A stretch of 64,000 nucleotides of DNA from Pumilibacter intestinalis (GCF_943193005.1 NZ_CALPCH010000003.1:62001-126000), one strand, 5' to 3'. Shown: positions 8,882-17,284, counted from the first letter of the stretch. Numbers and translations: made by a program. The notes: generated by a model not told the origin, from the sequence alone.

Positions 8882-10185
8882 AACTTTGCAAAAAAGTCGG
8901 AAATTTGATTTTTTTGTTCCGCTTTTTCGAAATTTTCCTTGATTTTCGCCAAAAATTTATTGAGCGACACTTCGGCGTCGAAATTTTCTTCCGCCATTTT
9001 CGCCGCCAAAACAAACAGTTTTTTGGCGTATTTTTCTTCCGAGTTCGGAGCGGTTTCCGCCGACTTTTCAAGCTCGTCAAATCCGCCCGCGTTAACCTTT
9101 GCGAGCTTTTTGTATATCTTTTCGGCGGCGAGCAACGAGGGGAAATTTTGCGGCAAGCGGTTCAATTTGTCGGCGGTGGAAACGTAGCTTTTTTCTTCCG
9201 ATTTCGCCGCTTCCCAGTAGCCGAGCGCTTCGTCGGCGTTCGCCGCTTTGTTCTCTCCGAAAATGTGGGTGTGGCGGTTCACGAGTTTGCCGCACAGCGT
9301 GCCGAGCACGTCCGAAAGCTCGAACTCGCCGAACCTGCGCCCCATGTTGCAGTGAAACACCGCTTGCAAAAGCACGTCGCCTATTTCTTCGGTCATGGCG
9401 TCTATGTCGCCGCCGTCGATTGCGTCAACGGCTTCGTAGGCTTCTTCTATTAAGTTAACGCGTATGCTCTCGTGAGTTTGCGCCTTGTCCCACGGGCAAC
9501 CGTCGGGCGCAACGAGCCTGTCCATTATGCGGCACAGGTCGCCGAACGTGTACTTTTGCTTGTAAAATCCGCTTTGCGCCGCAACGTACAGTTCGCAAGA
9601 GTAGTCGTAGCCGCGTTGCATGTCAAGCTCGCAAAGTTTGATTTTGCGCAGAGCGTTCTTTATATATAAGGTTATTTCGGTTTCGTCGCCGTAATATTCC
9701 ATAAGCCACAGCTTTAAGTCGCCCGCAAGATATGCGTCGTCTATTTCGGTAACGTGCAACGCAACCGAGGTGTCGAGGCAGGGACGGAGCGCAAGCGCGC
9801 TTGTTGCGCTGAGCCGCAAAAAGTCCGCGCCGAGTCCGCGAGAACGCGACGGAGCGACTCCGCGTATAATCTCGGTTTGAGTTTTTTGAGCGAGCGCCGC
9901 CGCGATTTCGTCCGCGCCGTCGCCGTCGGTGAGATATGCCGCGCTCGAGTGCTCGCGCTCGGCGTTCAATAAAACCGAGCATATTTTTTCGCACAGCTTT
10001 GTAAAATCGCTTTCCGACTCGTAGTATTCGTCGAGCGGCACAACGTGCGCAAACTCTTTGAGCACCGCCGCGCCCGCTTTGGTTTTGCCCGACCGCACAA
10101 ACGCGTGTTTCGCAGTCGCTATCTTTTGCGCCGCGCTTTGCGTGAGGTCGCCTTTTTCTGTTCCTATTCCTATAACGGTTATCAT
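8878..10185 (-). CDS. mazG: MazG-family nucleotide pyrophosphohydrolase with N-terminal tetrapyrrole-methylase-like domain (YabN type)
   Basis: 435 aa if started at the ATG at 10185 (MITVIGIGTEKG, the normal beginning of the methylase fold); a start 36 bp further upstream is unlikely because it would precede the promoter. Residues about 1-215 resemble the tetrapyrrole methylase domain, and about 225-330 form the MazG domain with GCPWDKAQTH, the metal-binding EEAYEA helix and EEIGDVLLQ. MazG hydrolyses NTPs to NMP and pyrophosphate, cleaning abnormal nucleotides. A second degenerate MazG-like helical stretch follows to the C-terminus. First gene of a coupled operon with dus. Confidence 0.9.
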   Translation of the reverse strand: MITVIGIGTEKGDLTQSAAQKIATAKHAFVRSGKTKAGAAVLKEFAHVVPLDEYYESESDFTKLCEKICSVLLNAEREHSSAAYLTDGDGADEIAAALAQKTQTEIIRGVAPSRSRGLGADFLRLSATSALALRPCLDTSVALHVTEIDDAYLAGDLKLWLMEYYGDETEITLYIKNALRKIKLCELDMQRGYDYSCELYVAAQSGFYKQKYTFGDLCRIMDRLVAPDGCPWDKAQTHESIRVNLIEEAYEAVDAIDGGDIDAMTEEIGDVLLQAVFHCNMGRRFGEFELSDVLGTLCGKLVNRHTHIFGENKAANADEALGYWEAAKSEEKSYVSTADKLNRLPQNFPSLLAAEKIYKKLAKVNAGGFDELEKSAETAPNSEEKYAKKLFVLAAKMAEENFDAEVSLNKFLAKIKENFEKAEQKNQISDFFAKL

Positions 10186-10191
10186 GGCTAT

Positions 10192-10221
10192 ATTGTAGCA
10201 AAACGCCCGAGCATTTGTCAA
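10192..10221 (-). promoter_or_regulatory. Sigma-A-type promoter of mazG giving a leaderless transcript
   Basis: Read on the minus strand: TTGACA (10221-10216), an 18-bp spacer, TACAAT (10197-10192). Only 6 bases separate the -10 box from the mazG ATG, so transcription should begin at or within a base or two of the start codon, leaving no room for a Shine-Dalgarno sequence. Confidence 0.7.
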
Positions 10222-10616
10222 ATAACCGCATAACTTTTATGCCGCCGTTATTTCGCCGTCATATTTTTAACACAATGATTTATTATAATTACAGCATATT
10301 AAATCCGATAAAATTTCGCGGCGGCGTTTCCTCCTTTGTAAAATAAGTTTTTCATCATCTTCCTTTTTTCACAAAAGACGCCGCTGCGGATTTTATATCA
10401 AATAAGCCAATCCCAAATTCTTCCTTTGTAACAAAGAGCGCGTGCATGTAAATGTGCCGCGTTCTTTGTTTATAGGGGGGGGTAAGCCTTTTGGCGTCAA
10501 AAGGCTCGCGAAAACCGCAAGGGGGCGGAGCGATTTCGACGCGCCCCGCCCCCTTTGAACCCCCACCCTCCACGACTTCCCTGCGGGAAGCGATAAAGTT
10601 TAATACGGGAAACCCT

Positions 10617-10706
10617 GTCATTGCGAGCGGCGTAGCCGCGCGGCAATCTCAAGCGAAAGAACGAACGTCATTGCGAGCGAACGCAGTGAGCGCGGCAATC
10701 TCCTGC
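10617..10706 (+). repeat. Two REP-like palindromic repeats
   Basis: Copies begin at about 10617 and 10667, both GTCATTGCGAG...GCGGCAATCTC. The centres differ (CGGCGTAGCCG and CGAACGCAGTGAGCG) but each is self-complementary. The second copy ends in the extended tail CTGC found in other copies. Confidence 0.85.
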
Positions 10707-10884
10707 TTTAGAAAACAAAGGTATTCCCGCTTTTGGAGGCGCCCCAAAAGCGGGGCAAAAGGGCGGCGGGGACACTTTCGGCTGTGTCCCCTGCACCCCC
10801 GCAACGATAAGGGCGTTGCCCTTAACCCACACGCTAACGCGTAGAGGTTTTATTGCGGGTAACCGCTACTGTTTGGGGCTATCC

Positions 10885-10992
10885 CGTCATTGCGAGGGCA
10901 TTTATGCCCGCGGCAATCTCAGCCGAGAGAAAGTAATAGTTGCTGTACTTGTTCCATGCAGGGGATTGCTTCGCTACGCTCGCAATGACATT
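10885..10992. repeat. Two REP-like repeats in opposite orientation
   Basis: A direct copy at about 10887-10921 has the centre GGGCATTTATGCCC. An inverted copy at about 10957-10991 starts from the tail (TGCAGGGGATTGC) and ends CTCGCAATGACA. Confidence 0.85.
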
Positions 10993-11004
10993 AGGACGAA
11001 AATA

Positions 11005-11115
11005 CTACAAAGAATTTTTTGTTCCGTCCTCGTTTTCGTATCCTACTAAGTAATCTACGGATATTCCATAAAAAATCGCAAGTTTAATACAATCCAAAAC
11101 ATTGTCGCTTAAAAC
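11005..11115 (-). pseudogene. 3' remnant of a second XRE-type regulator gene
   Basis: Read on the minus strand, about 36 codons survive and end at TAG (11007-11005). They encode ...DCIKLAIFYGISVDYLVGYE..., clearly similar to the C-terminus of the intact regulator next door (CEFFGVSSDYLLGIKDE). The homology stops at 11115, where a palindromic repeat (11116 onward) abuts it and brings an in-frame stop, so the promoter and helix-turn-helix part are gone. The remnant probably arose from a tandem duplicate broken by the repeat. Confidence 0.75.
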
Positions 11116-11166
11116 CTGTCATTGCGAGCGAGCCATGCGAGCGTGGCAATCCCCTGCATGAGAAAA
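11116..11166 (+). repeat. REP-like repeat between intact and broken regulator genes
   Basis: CTGTCATTGCGAG, a self-complementary centre (CGAGCCATGCGAGCG), then GGCAATCCCCTGCATGAGAAAA. It ends exactly where the coding region of the intact XRE gene begins to be readable and starts exactly where the pseudogene homology ends. Confidence 0.85.
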
Positions 11167-11376
11167 TTATTCGTCTTTAATCCCCAATAAGTAGTCGGAT
11201 GATACTCCGAAAAATTCACAAAGTTTAATCAATATATCAAACGAAGGCTCACGGTCGCCCGTTTCCCATTTTGCTACGGCGGCTTGCGATACTCCCAATT
11301 TTTTAGAAAACTCTACTTGTCCTATTCCGTTAATGGTACGTTCTGCTTTCAATCGTTCTTTGAATAATTTTTTCAT
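11167..11376 (-). CDS. XRE/Cro-CI-type transcriptional regulator, 69 aa
   Basis: A compact DNA-binding protein consisting almost only of an HTH_3 domain: the recognition region is VEFSKKLGVSQAAVAKWETG and the end is the common SSDYLLGIKD. It is divergent from the gene at 11523; the intergenic region carries palindromic TTATGGCnnnnGCCATAA sites, so it most likely represses itself and/or its neighbour. No partner toxin is recognised, so a toxin-antitoxin role is possible only by position. Confidence 0.88.
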   Translation of the reverse strand: MKKLFKERLKAERTINGIGQVEFSKKLGVSQAAVAKWETGDREPSFDILIKLCEFFGVSSDYLLGIKDE

Positions 11377-11383
11377 GTTTATA

Positions 11384-11468
11384 TTATGGCATATAGGAAT
11401 AAAATTTTGTTTAATTATGGCAAATTGCCATAAAATGCTTGACTTATATTATGGCGATATGTCATAAT
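11384..11468 (+). promoter_or_regulatory. Divergent promoter region with TTATGGC operators
   Basis: Three related sites: a half site TTATGGCATA (11384-11393), a perfect palindrome TTATGGCAAATTGCCATAA (11414-11432), and an imperfect one TTATGGCGATATGTCATAA (11450-11468). A rightward promoter is visible as TTGACT (11439-11444), 18 bp, CATAAT (11463-11468); the third site covers its spacer and -10, fitting repression by the XRE protein. Confidence 0.65.
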
Positions 11469-11522
11469 ATAGGTAATACGGAAAAAACAGCCATAGCACA
11501 TTGTTTCAAAGGAGTGGTTTTT

Positions 11523-11924
11523 ATGAAAAGCGAGGAAGAGGTTTTAGTTTCTTTAGCAAACGACGTTAGCGGTTTTATTATTATGTGTAGCGAAAAAGAC
11601 GCTGAATTTTTAACTAAGCCGCACAATGACAGAAACATAGAAGAATACATGCGTGTTTTTACGTTGGCGTTTGCGTTCGGGTTTAGGGGAGCGTTTTTGC
11701 GAGTTGTAAATATAGCCGAGGAGAACGGCAGAGCGGACGAGCTTTTGGAGAACATGAAAGGGTGCGCTCATAATTTCCCTTTGGTTGAAAAGTGGGTTGA
11801 AGAGTTTATTTCGCAGATAAAAGATGAAGAGTTAAAAATTTTATCGCAACAGTTTTGGAAAGAAAAAAAGGAAAAGTTCGAAAAAGAAGGTTTCAGTTAT
11901 GCAAACCTGTTTGGATTTGCATAA
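11523..11924 (+). CDS. Hypothetical protein, 133 aa
   Basis: The ATG at 11523 follows AAAGGAG by a good spacing; an in-frame codon 84 bp upstream lies within the promoter and is not used. The protein is acidic and mostly helical, with a small hydrophobic patch (FTLAFAFGFRGAF), no signal peptide, no recognised domain. It is transcribed divergently from the XRE regulator and is probably its target. Its function is unknown. Confidence 0.6.
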   Translation: MKSEEEVLVSLANDVSGFIIMCSEKDAEFLTKPHNDRNIEEYMRVFTLAFAFGFRGAFLRVVNIAEENGRADELLENMKGCAHNFPLVEKWVEEFISQIKDEELKILSQQFWKEKKEKFEKEGFSYANLFGFA

Positions 11925-11929
11925 AAAGA

Positions 11930-11958
11930 TTGCTTTTTTCTTGCAAAAGGGGTATAAT
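11930..11958 (+). promoter_or_regulatory. Promoter of htpG
   Basis: TTGCTT (11930-11935), a 17-bp spacer and a perfect TATAAT (11953-11958), 40 bp before the htpG start codon. No CIRCE-type inverted repeat (heat-shock HrcA operator) is seen between it and the gene. Confidence 0.65.
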
Positions 11959-11998
11959 GCTTTACGAAAATAAACGGTATTATTCGGAGGGCAAAACC

Positions 11999-13798
11999 AT
12001 GGCAAAGAAACAGTTCAAAGCGGAGTCGAAAAAACTGCTCGACTTAATGATAAATTCCATTTACACCAACCGCGAAATATTTTTGCGCGAGCTTATAAGC
12101 AATTGCAGTGACGCGATAGATAAGCGGCACTTTATGAGCTTGACCGATTCGAAAATGGCGGCGGAGTTTTCCATAACGCTTGTGCCCGATAAAGCGGCGC
12201 GAACGCTCGCAATAACCGACAACGGGTGCGGCATGAACAAGTCGGAAATGGAGAACAATCTCGGCACAATCGCAAAGAGCGGCACTCTCGAGTTCAAGGA
12301 GAACCAAAAGACCGACGAAAATCTCATAGGGCAGTTCGGCGTGGGATTTTATTCGGCGTTTATGGTTGCCGACAAAGTAACCGTAATAAGTCTTAAAGCG
12401 GGCGAAACGCAGGCTTATAAATGGGAGAGCGAGGGCGCGGACGGCTACACCGTTACGGAGTGCGAAAAAGCCGAGGCGGGCACGGAAATCACTCTTCACC
12501 TCAAAGCGGACGACGAGGACTGCGAATACGGCGACTTTTTGGACGATTACCGCCTTACCAACCTTATCAAAAAATACTCGGATTATATCCGTTACCCCAT
12601 AAAGTTGGGGGATAAAACGCTGAACAGCATGGTTCCTTTGTGGCGCAAGCGCAAAAGCGAGGTGAAACCCGAGGAATACGCGCAGTTTTACAAAGACAAG
12701 TTTTACGATTTCCGCGACCCCGCAAAGGTGTTTTCGGCGCAGGTGGAAGGTAACATAAACTACTCCATGCTTGCGTTCGTGCCCGAAAAAGCCCCTTACG
12801 ACTACCACACCCGCGAGTACAAAAAGGGACTTTCGCTGTATAGCGGCGGCGTGCTCATAATGGAAAAATGTTCCGACCTGTTGCCCGACTATCTCGGATT
12901 TTTCAAGGGGCTTATCGATTCCGCAGATATCAGCCTTAACATATCGCGCGAGCTGTTGCAAAAGGACAGGCAGTTGCGGGCAATCGCAACCTCGCTCGAA
13001 AAGAAACTGCGCGGCGAGCTAAGTAAGTGGCTTAAGTCCGACCGCGAGGGCTACGAAAAAATGTTCGCCGAGTTCGGCAACTCCCTAAAGCTGGGCGCAT
13101 ACGACAATTTCGGCGCAAAGAAAGACGATATAAAAGACCTTTTGCTGTTCAAAACCTCCGACGACAAACTTGCGACTTTTGCCGAATACGTTTCGCGCAT
13201 GAAAGAGGGGCAAGACAATATATATTACGCGTCGGGTGCGAGCGTGGAAGCAATAAAGGCGTTGCCGCAGGTGGAAATGTTCCTTGAAAAGGGATACGAA
13301 ATACTTTGCCTGTTCGACGCGATAGACGAATTCGTGATAAAGGTGATAGAGAACTACGACGGCAAAAAGTTCGTTTCGGTTGCCGATAAGAACGCCGCCG
13401 CGGTTACCGACGAGCAAAAAGCCGAACTCGAGAAAAAGTCGGGCGACAGCGAAAAACTGCTCGCCAAAATGAAAGAAATACTTGCGGGAAAGGTGAAAGA
13501 CGTTCGCCTTACCGCGCGGCTCAAGTCCGCCGCAGCCTGCATTACGAGCGACAGCGAAATATCGCTCGAAATGGAGCGGGTGCTCAAAGCCATGCCGGGG
13601 AGCGCGGGCATTTCCGCCGACCGCGTGCTCGAAATAAATCCCGACCACTCGGCGTTTGTTAAAATGGGCGAACTCGATTTGAGCGGCGAAAAGTTTGCCG
13701 ACTACACCAACGCGCTTTACAACGCGGCGTTATTGCAAGAAAATTTGGCGGTAGATGACAGCGCGGCTCTCGCGGCTCTTTTGGTGAAACTTTTGTAA
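11999..13798 (+). CDS. htpG: Molecular chaperone HtpG (Hsp90)
   Basis: 599 aa from the ATG at 11999, which is preceded by CGGAGG at 11985-11990. An N-terminal GHKL ATPase domain is shown by NREIFLRELISNCSDA (Mg/ATP-binding Glu/Asn), DNGCGMN and GQFGVGFYSAF (lid). The middle domain includes the arginine segment NISRELLQKDRQL, and a C-terminal dimerisation region follows. It folds client proteins in the cytosol under stress. It stands alone, with its own promoter and terminator. Confidence 0.97.
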   Translation: MAKKQFKAESKKLLDLMINSIYTNREIFLRELISNCSDAIDKRHFMSLTDSKMAAEFSITLVPDKAARTLAITDNGCGMNKSEMENNLGTIAKSGTLEFKENQKTDENLIGQFGVGFYSAFMVADKVTVISLKAGETQAYKWESEGADGYTVTECEKAEAGTEITLHLKADDEDCEYGDFLDDYRLTNLIKKYSDYIRYPIKLGDKTLNSMVPLWRKRKSEVKPEEYAQFYKDKFYDFRDPAKVFSAQVEGNINYSMLAFVPEKAPYDYHTREYKKGLSLYSGGVLIMEKCSDLLPDYLGFFKGLIDSADISLNISRELLQKDRQLRAIATSLEKKLRGELSKWLKSDREGYEKMFAEFGNSLKLGAYDNFGAKKDDIKDLLLFKTSDDKLATFAEYVSRMKEGQDNIYYASGASVEAIKALPQVEMFLEKGYEILCLFDAIDEFVIKVIENYDGKKFVSVADKNAAAVTDEQKAELEKKSGDSEKLLAKMKEILAGKVKDVRLTARLKSAAACITSDSEISLEMERVLKAMPGSAGISADRVLEINPDHSAFVKMGELDLSGEKFADYTNALYNAALLQENLAVDDSAALAALLVKLL

Positions 13799-13810
13799 AC
13801 TCTCACGGCA

Positions 13811-13843
13811 AAAGACTTCTCTTTAATTCGGAGAAGTCTTTTT
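13811..13843 (+). terminator. Intrinsic terminator of htpG
   Basis: An 11-bp perfect stem (AAAGACTTCTC / GAGAAGTCTTT) with a 9-base loop, running into a T-rich end, 12 bp after the htpG stop. Confidence 0.85.
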
Positions 13844-13873
13844 GCGTTTACCGAGTCGTTGCGAGCGGTGTCA

Positions 13874-13993
13874 CCATGTCATTGCGAGGGCACTTGTGCC
13901 CGCGGCAATCCCCTGCATGGAACAGGTAAAGTCACTGCTCAGTCCTCTCGGCTGAGATTGCCGCGTCGGGCTTCGCCCTCCTCGCAAAGACAT
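13874..13993. repeat. Two REP-like repeats, opposite orientation
   Basis: A direct copy at about 13878-13920 (centre GGGCACTTGTGCCC, tail CCCCTGCATG) and an inverted copy at about 13951-13992 (AGATTGCCGC...CTCGCAAAGACAT, slightly diverged). They fill most of the htpG-hydrogenase intergenic region. Confidence 0.8.
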
Positions 13994-14033
13994 ATTGCCC
14001 GATGTTTTATATTTTTTGACATAGACAAAATCA

Positions 14034-14062
14034 TTGCATAATATGGCGAAATATGTTATAAT
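14034..14062 (+). promoter_or_regulatory. Probable promoter of the hydrogenase cluster
   Basis: TTGCAT (14034-14039), a 17-bp spacer, TATAAT (14057-14062). A second possible -35 (TTGACA, 14016-14021) lies just upstream. A palindromic repeat sits between this promoter and the first gene, so it would be in the 5' leader. Confidence 0.55.
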
Positions 14063-14083
14063 TCCCATTGCAACGGCATGCTT

Positions 14084-14132
14084 TCGTCATTGCGGGCAAG
14101 TGAAACGAGCGAAGCAATCTCGTTCATTAGAA
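14084..14132 (+). repeat. REP-like repeat in the leader of the hydrogenase cluster
   Basis: A diverged copy: CGTCATTGCGGGC, centre with AAGTGAAACGAGCGAAG, then GCAATCTCGTTCATTAGAAA. It would be transcribed if the promoter at 14034 is used. Confidence 0.7.
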
Positions 14133-14154
14133 AGATATCAAGGAGAGCGTAATT

Positions 14155-14397
14155 ATGGAAATAAAAGTTTGTATCGGTTCGTCGTGCCACCTGCGCGGAA
14201 GCTACGAGGTGATAGAAAAGCTCAAATCGCTTATCGCGGAGCACTCGCTCGAAAACAAAGTGAACCTTGCGGCGAGTTTTTGCTTGGGCAAGTGCGGCGC
14301 GGGCGTTACGGTAACGGGCGACGGCGAATTTTGGGAGGGCGTAACTCCCGAAACGGTGGAAAGCATATTCAAAGAGAAAGTGCTCGGCAATAAATAA
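14155..14397 (+). CDS. Thioredoxin-like [2Fe-2S] ferredoxin (NuoE-type), 80 aa
   Basis: Four cysteines in the order expected for the NuoE/HymA thioredoxin-like [2Fe-2S] fold: Cys6 and Cys11 (VCIGSSC) and Cys43 and Cys47 (FCLGKCGAG). It is a single small domain, shorter than full NuoE, probably an electron carrier or redox relay for the hydrogenase proteins that follow 9 bp downstream. It corresponds in position to the first gene of hfs-type clusters of thermophilic Clostridia (family knowledge, naming not certain). A strong AAGGAGAG precedes the ATG. Confidence 0.88.
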   Translation: MEIKVCIGSSCHLRGSYEVIEKLKSLIAEHSLENKVNLAASFCLGKCGAGVTVTGDGEFWEGVTPETVESIFKEKVLGNK

Positions 14398-14406
14398 AAC
14401 GGAAAA

Positions 14407-16122
14407 ATGAGAGAATATCTTAATTTTAAGCAAGCAAATTGCAAAAACTGCTATAAATGTTTACGCGAGTGCCCCGTAAAGGCTATCACGGTGATAGGCG
14501 ACAGGGCGAGAATACGCGAAGATTTGTGCGTGCTGTGCGGTCATTGCACGGGCGTTTGCAGTTTCAACGCCAAAGAGGTGGTAAACGATATCGCCGCGGT
14601 GAAAAAATTGCTCGCGGGCAAAAAGAAAGTTATCGCTTCGGTTGCGCCCGCGTTTGCGGCGAGTTTCGCGCCCGATTTCGTTGCTTTTAAGTCCGCGCTT
14701 AAGAGCCTCGGTTTTGCCGACGCGTTCGAAACGGCGGACGGCGCGCGCGAGGTTACGGACAGATACCGCAAACTGCTCGACGGCGGCACGTATCGCAATC
14801 TTATAGCTTCGGCTTGCCCCTCCATAGTCAGGCTTATGGAAATATACTACCCCGACGCGCTGAAATATCTTGCGCCGGTGGTAAGCCCCATGATAGCGCA
14901 CGCCAAAATGCTCAAAGCGCAATATCCCGACTGCGCCATAGTGTTCTTAGGCCCTTGCATTGCCAAAAAGCGGGAAGCCGACGAAAGCGGCGTGATAGAC
15001 GCCGCGCTCACCTTCGAGGAGCTCGCCGCAATGTTCGAGGAAAAAAATCTCGAACTGCCCGAGAGTGCGGAGGTTGCGGCAACCGCGGCGGCGGGAGAGG
15101 ACGCGAACGGAGATAAAAAGAACGCGGCGAGGTATTATCCCATAAACCGCGGCATTATAAAGTCGTTCGAGGCATACTCGGACGGATACGAGTACATAAG
15201 CGTGGACGGACTCGCAAGGGCGAAAGAGGTGCTTGCCAACATAGACTCGCTTTCGGGCATGTTTATAGAAATGCACGCGTGCGAATTTTCCTGCATAAAC
15301 GGACCGTGCGCGCTCAAAAAGGAACGCGGCGGCTTTATAAAGGCGACCGAAACGGTGCGTTCTTACGCAAAGACGGGCAAAGCCGAGCCTAATCCGATAT
15401 CGGATATAAAACTCGACTGCAAATACAAAAAACTGCCCGACTCGCGCAAGACGCCGAGCGAAGAAGATATAAAGAGGATACTTGCCGAAACGGGCAAGCA
15501 CTCGCCCGAAGACGAGCTCAACTGCGGGGCGTGCGGCTACAACACCTGCCGAGAAAAGGCGGCGGCTGTGTTCAACGGTCTTGCCGAAATAAGCATGTGC
15601 GTGCCGTACATGCGCGAGCGAGCCGAGGGACTGAGCTACGATATAATCCAAAACAGTCCCAACGGCATATTCGCGGTAGACGGCGAACTCGCCATAACCG
15701 AAATAAACGAAAAGGCGGCGCAGTTGCTGGGCGCGAACATAGCGGTAATAAAGGGCGATTTGCTCGAAAAGTATCACAATCCCGTGGATTTCTATGCCGC
15801 GCTTTACGATAACGAGTGTTTCACCGCCAAAAAAGTACTGCTCGAAAAAACGGGCAAGTGGGTGGAAATGACGGTGCGCAAAGTGAAAAACCAAAACACT
15901 TTGTTCTGCATAATGAAAGACATTACCGAGGACGTGGACTACAACGCCCGCATAAACAAGATAAAAGAGGAAACGGCGCAAGCCGCGAGCGAGGTTGTGA
16001 GCAAGCAGATGCGAGTGGTGCAGGAAATAGCATCGCTGCTCGGCGAAACCACCGCCGAAACCAAAATAGCGTTGCTTAAGCTCCGCGACGCGCTCGGAAA
16101 AGAGGCGGGAGAGGAGCGATGA
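14407..16122 (+). CDS. Sensory-type [FeFe]-hydrogenase-like protein with PAS domain (HfsB/HydS-like)
   Basis: 571 aa. Order: two [4Fe-4S] motifs (CKNCYKCLREC, CVLCGHCTGVC), an H-cluster domain, a Fe-S motif of the CGACGYNTC type (about 378-400), a PAS domain (about 415-510) and a helical tail. H-cluster loops: L1 reads SACPS, keeping the ligand Cys137 but with Ala136 where catalytic hydrogenases have the proton-transfer Cys; L2 is GPCIAKK (Cys184); L3 is HACEFSC (Cys292, Cys296) without the usual GG. These changes and the PAS domain fit H2-sensing rather than fast catalysis, although the related hfs genes have been implicated in H2 production. Overlaps the next gene by 4 bp. Confidence 0.85.
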   Translation: MREYLNFKQANCKNCYKCLRECPVKAITVIGDRARIREDLCVLCGHCTGVCSFNAKEVVNDIAAVKKLLAGKKKVIASVAPAFAASFAPDFVAFKSALKSLGFADAFETADGAREVTDRYRKLLDGGTYRNLIASACPSIVRLMEIYYPDALKYLAPVVSPMIAHAKMLKAQYPDCAIVFLGPCIAKKREADESGVIDAALTFEELAAMFEEKNLELPESAEVAATAAAGEDANGDKKNAARYYPINRGIIKSFEAYSDGYEYISVDGLARAKEVLANIDSLSGMFIEMHACEFSCINGPCALKKERGGFIKATETVRSYAKTGKAEPNPISDIKLDCKYKKLPDSRKTPSEEDIKRILAETGKHSPEDELNCGACGYNTCREKAAAVFNGLAEISMCVPYMRERAEGLSYDIIQNSPNGIFAVDGELAITEINEKAAQLLGANIAVIKGDLLEKYHNPVDFYAALYDNECFTAKKVLLEKTGKWVEMTVRKVKNQNTLFCIMKDITEDVDYNARINKIKEETAQAASEVVSKQMRVVQEIASLLGETTAETKIALLKLRDALGKEAGEER

Positions 16123-17282
16123 ACAGCGTTCTCGAATACGGTTATGTGTCGCTCAACAAGAAAAACGAAGAACTTTGCGGCGACAAAGTGGAGATGATAC
16201 CCGCCGCCGACGGAGGGGCAACCCTCGTGCTCGCCGACGGCATGGGCAGCGGCGTGAAAGCCAACATTTTATCCACGCTTACGAGCAAAATTTTGTGCAC
16301 TATGGCGGCGGCGAACGTGCCGCTCGAGGAGTGCATAGACACAATCGCGGGCTCTCTTCCCGTTTGCAAACAGCGCGGAGTTGCGTATTCCACCTTTTCG
16401 CTTCTTTCGGTAACGCCGGGCGGGAGCGCGTATCTCGCCGAGTTCGATAATCCGCCCGCCATACTTTTGCACGGCGGCAAATATACTCCGCTCGAACGCG
16501 CCGAACGCGTTTACAGCGGCAAAAAGCTGTATTTGAGCCGCTTTGCTTTCGAGCGCGGCGACGTTCTGCTCGTTATGAGCGACGGAGTTGTGCACGCGGG
16601 AGTGGGCGAAACGCTCAATTTCGGCTGGGACGTAAAGGAAATCCGCGAGTTTGCCGAAATTCAGTACGACCCCGCGCTTTCGGCTCGCACCATGGCGAGC
16701 ATAATGGCAAACGCGTGTTACGAGCTTTACGGTCACCGCCCCGGCGACGACACCACCGTGCTTGCGGTTAAGTTCCGCGCCCCGCTCTCGGTAAACATGA
16801 TGATTGGTCCGCCCTCCAGCCCCGAAAGCGACGGCTTGGTGGTGCAAGAGTTTATGGCGCACGACGGCAAAAAGGTAGTGTGCGGCGGCACGAGCAGTCA
16901 GGTTGTGGCTCGCGAACTCAAAACGCAGGTAACAACGAGCTTCGATTACATAGATAAAGACGTTCCGCCCATAGGGTACATAAACGGCATAGACTTAACT
17001 TGCGAGGGAGTGCTCACGCTCAAAAAATTGCTAACTTACGCCGACAAGTACGTTTCGGTATCCGACCCCGATATTAAGATGTTTAAGGGCAAAGACGGAG
17101 CGAGTCTGCTCGCAAATCTGCTGCTTATAGAGGCGAGCGAAGTAAATCTTTTTGTGGGCAGAGGGGTAAACCTCGCGCACGAGGGCTTGGGAATAGACAA
17201 CAAAACAAAGCTCGACTCGGTGGTAAAGTTGATAAACATTCTCAAATCGCTCAACAAAAAGGTTGAAATCAAGTATTATTGA
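16119..17282 (+). CDS. PP2C/SpoIIE-type serine phosphatase
   Basis: 387 aa, ATG overlapping the hydrogenase stop (ATGA), so it is translated with it. PP2C/SpoIIE metal-binding motifs are present: LADGMGSG (about 39-46), VMSDGVVHAG (about 150) and GDDTTVLAVK (about 207). A second domain of about 160 residues after residue 225 lacks a clear match. Pairing with a PAS-hydrogenase suggests a signalling output: H2 or redox state sensed by the hydrogenase-like protein changes phosphatase activity, which would alter a phosphoprotein target not visible here. Confidence 0.88.
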   Translation: MNSVLEYGYVSLNKKNEELCGDKVEMIPAADGGATLVLADGMGSGVKANILSTLTSKILCTMAAANVPLEECIDTIAGSLPVCKQRGVAYSTFSLLSVTPGGSAYLAEFDNPPAILLHGGKYTPLERAERVYSGKKLYLSRFAFERGDVLLVMSDGVVHAGVGETLNFGWDVKEIREFAEIQYDPALSARTMASIMANACYELYGHRPGDDTTVLAVKFRAPLSVNMMIGPPSSPESDGLVVQEFMAHDGKKVVCGGTSSQVVARELKTQVTTSFDYIDKDVPPIGYINGIDLTCEGVLTLKKLLTYADKYVSVSDPDIKMFKGKDGASLLANLLLIEASEVNLFVGRGVNLAHEGLGIDNKTKLDSVVKLINILKSLNKKVEIKYY

Positions 17283-17284
17283 AG

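Larger units (their letters stand above)
10230..11004. other. Non-coding structured spacer with many hairpins
   Basis: No convincing gene. The open frames here have no start signals and run through palindromes. It holds a hairpin around 10429-10470 (ACAAAGAGCGCG pairing with CGCGTTCTTTGT), an 8-G run at 10475-10482, a GC-rich hairpin near 10522-10555 (AGGGGGCGG / CCGCCCCCT), a GGGGACAC / GTGTCCCC hairpin near 10769-10793, and four of the dispersed palindromic repeats listed separately. Confidence 0.6.

Noticed and set aside
10491-10844. 117-aa frame on the plus strand
   Set aside because: It runs through palindromic repeats and GC-rich hairpins, has no ribosome-binding site and contains translated repeat sequence.
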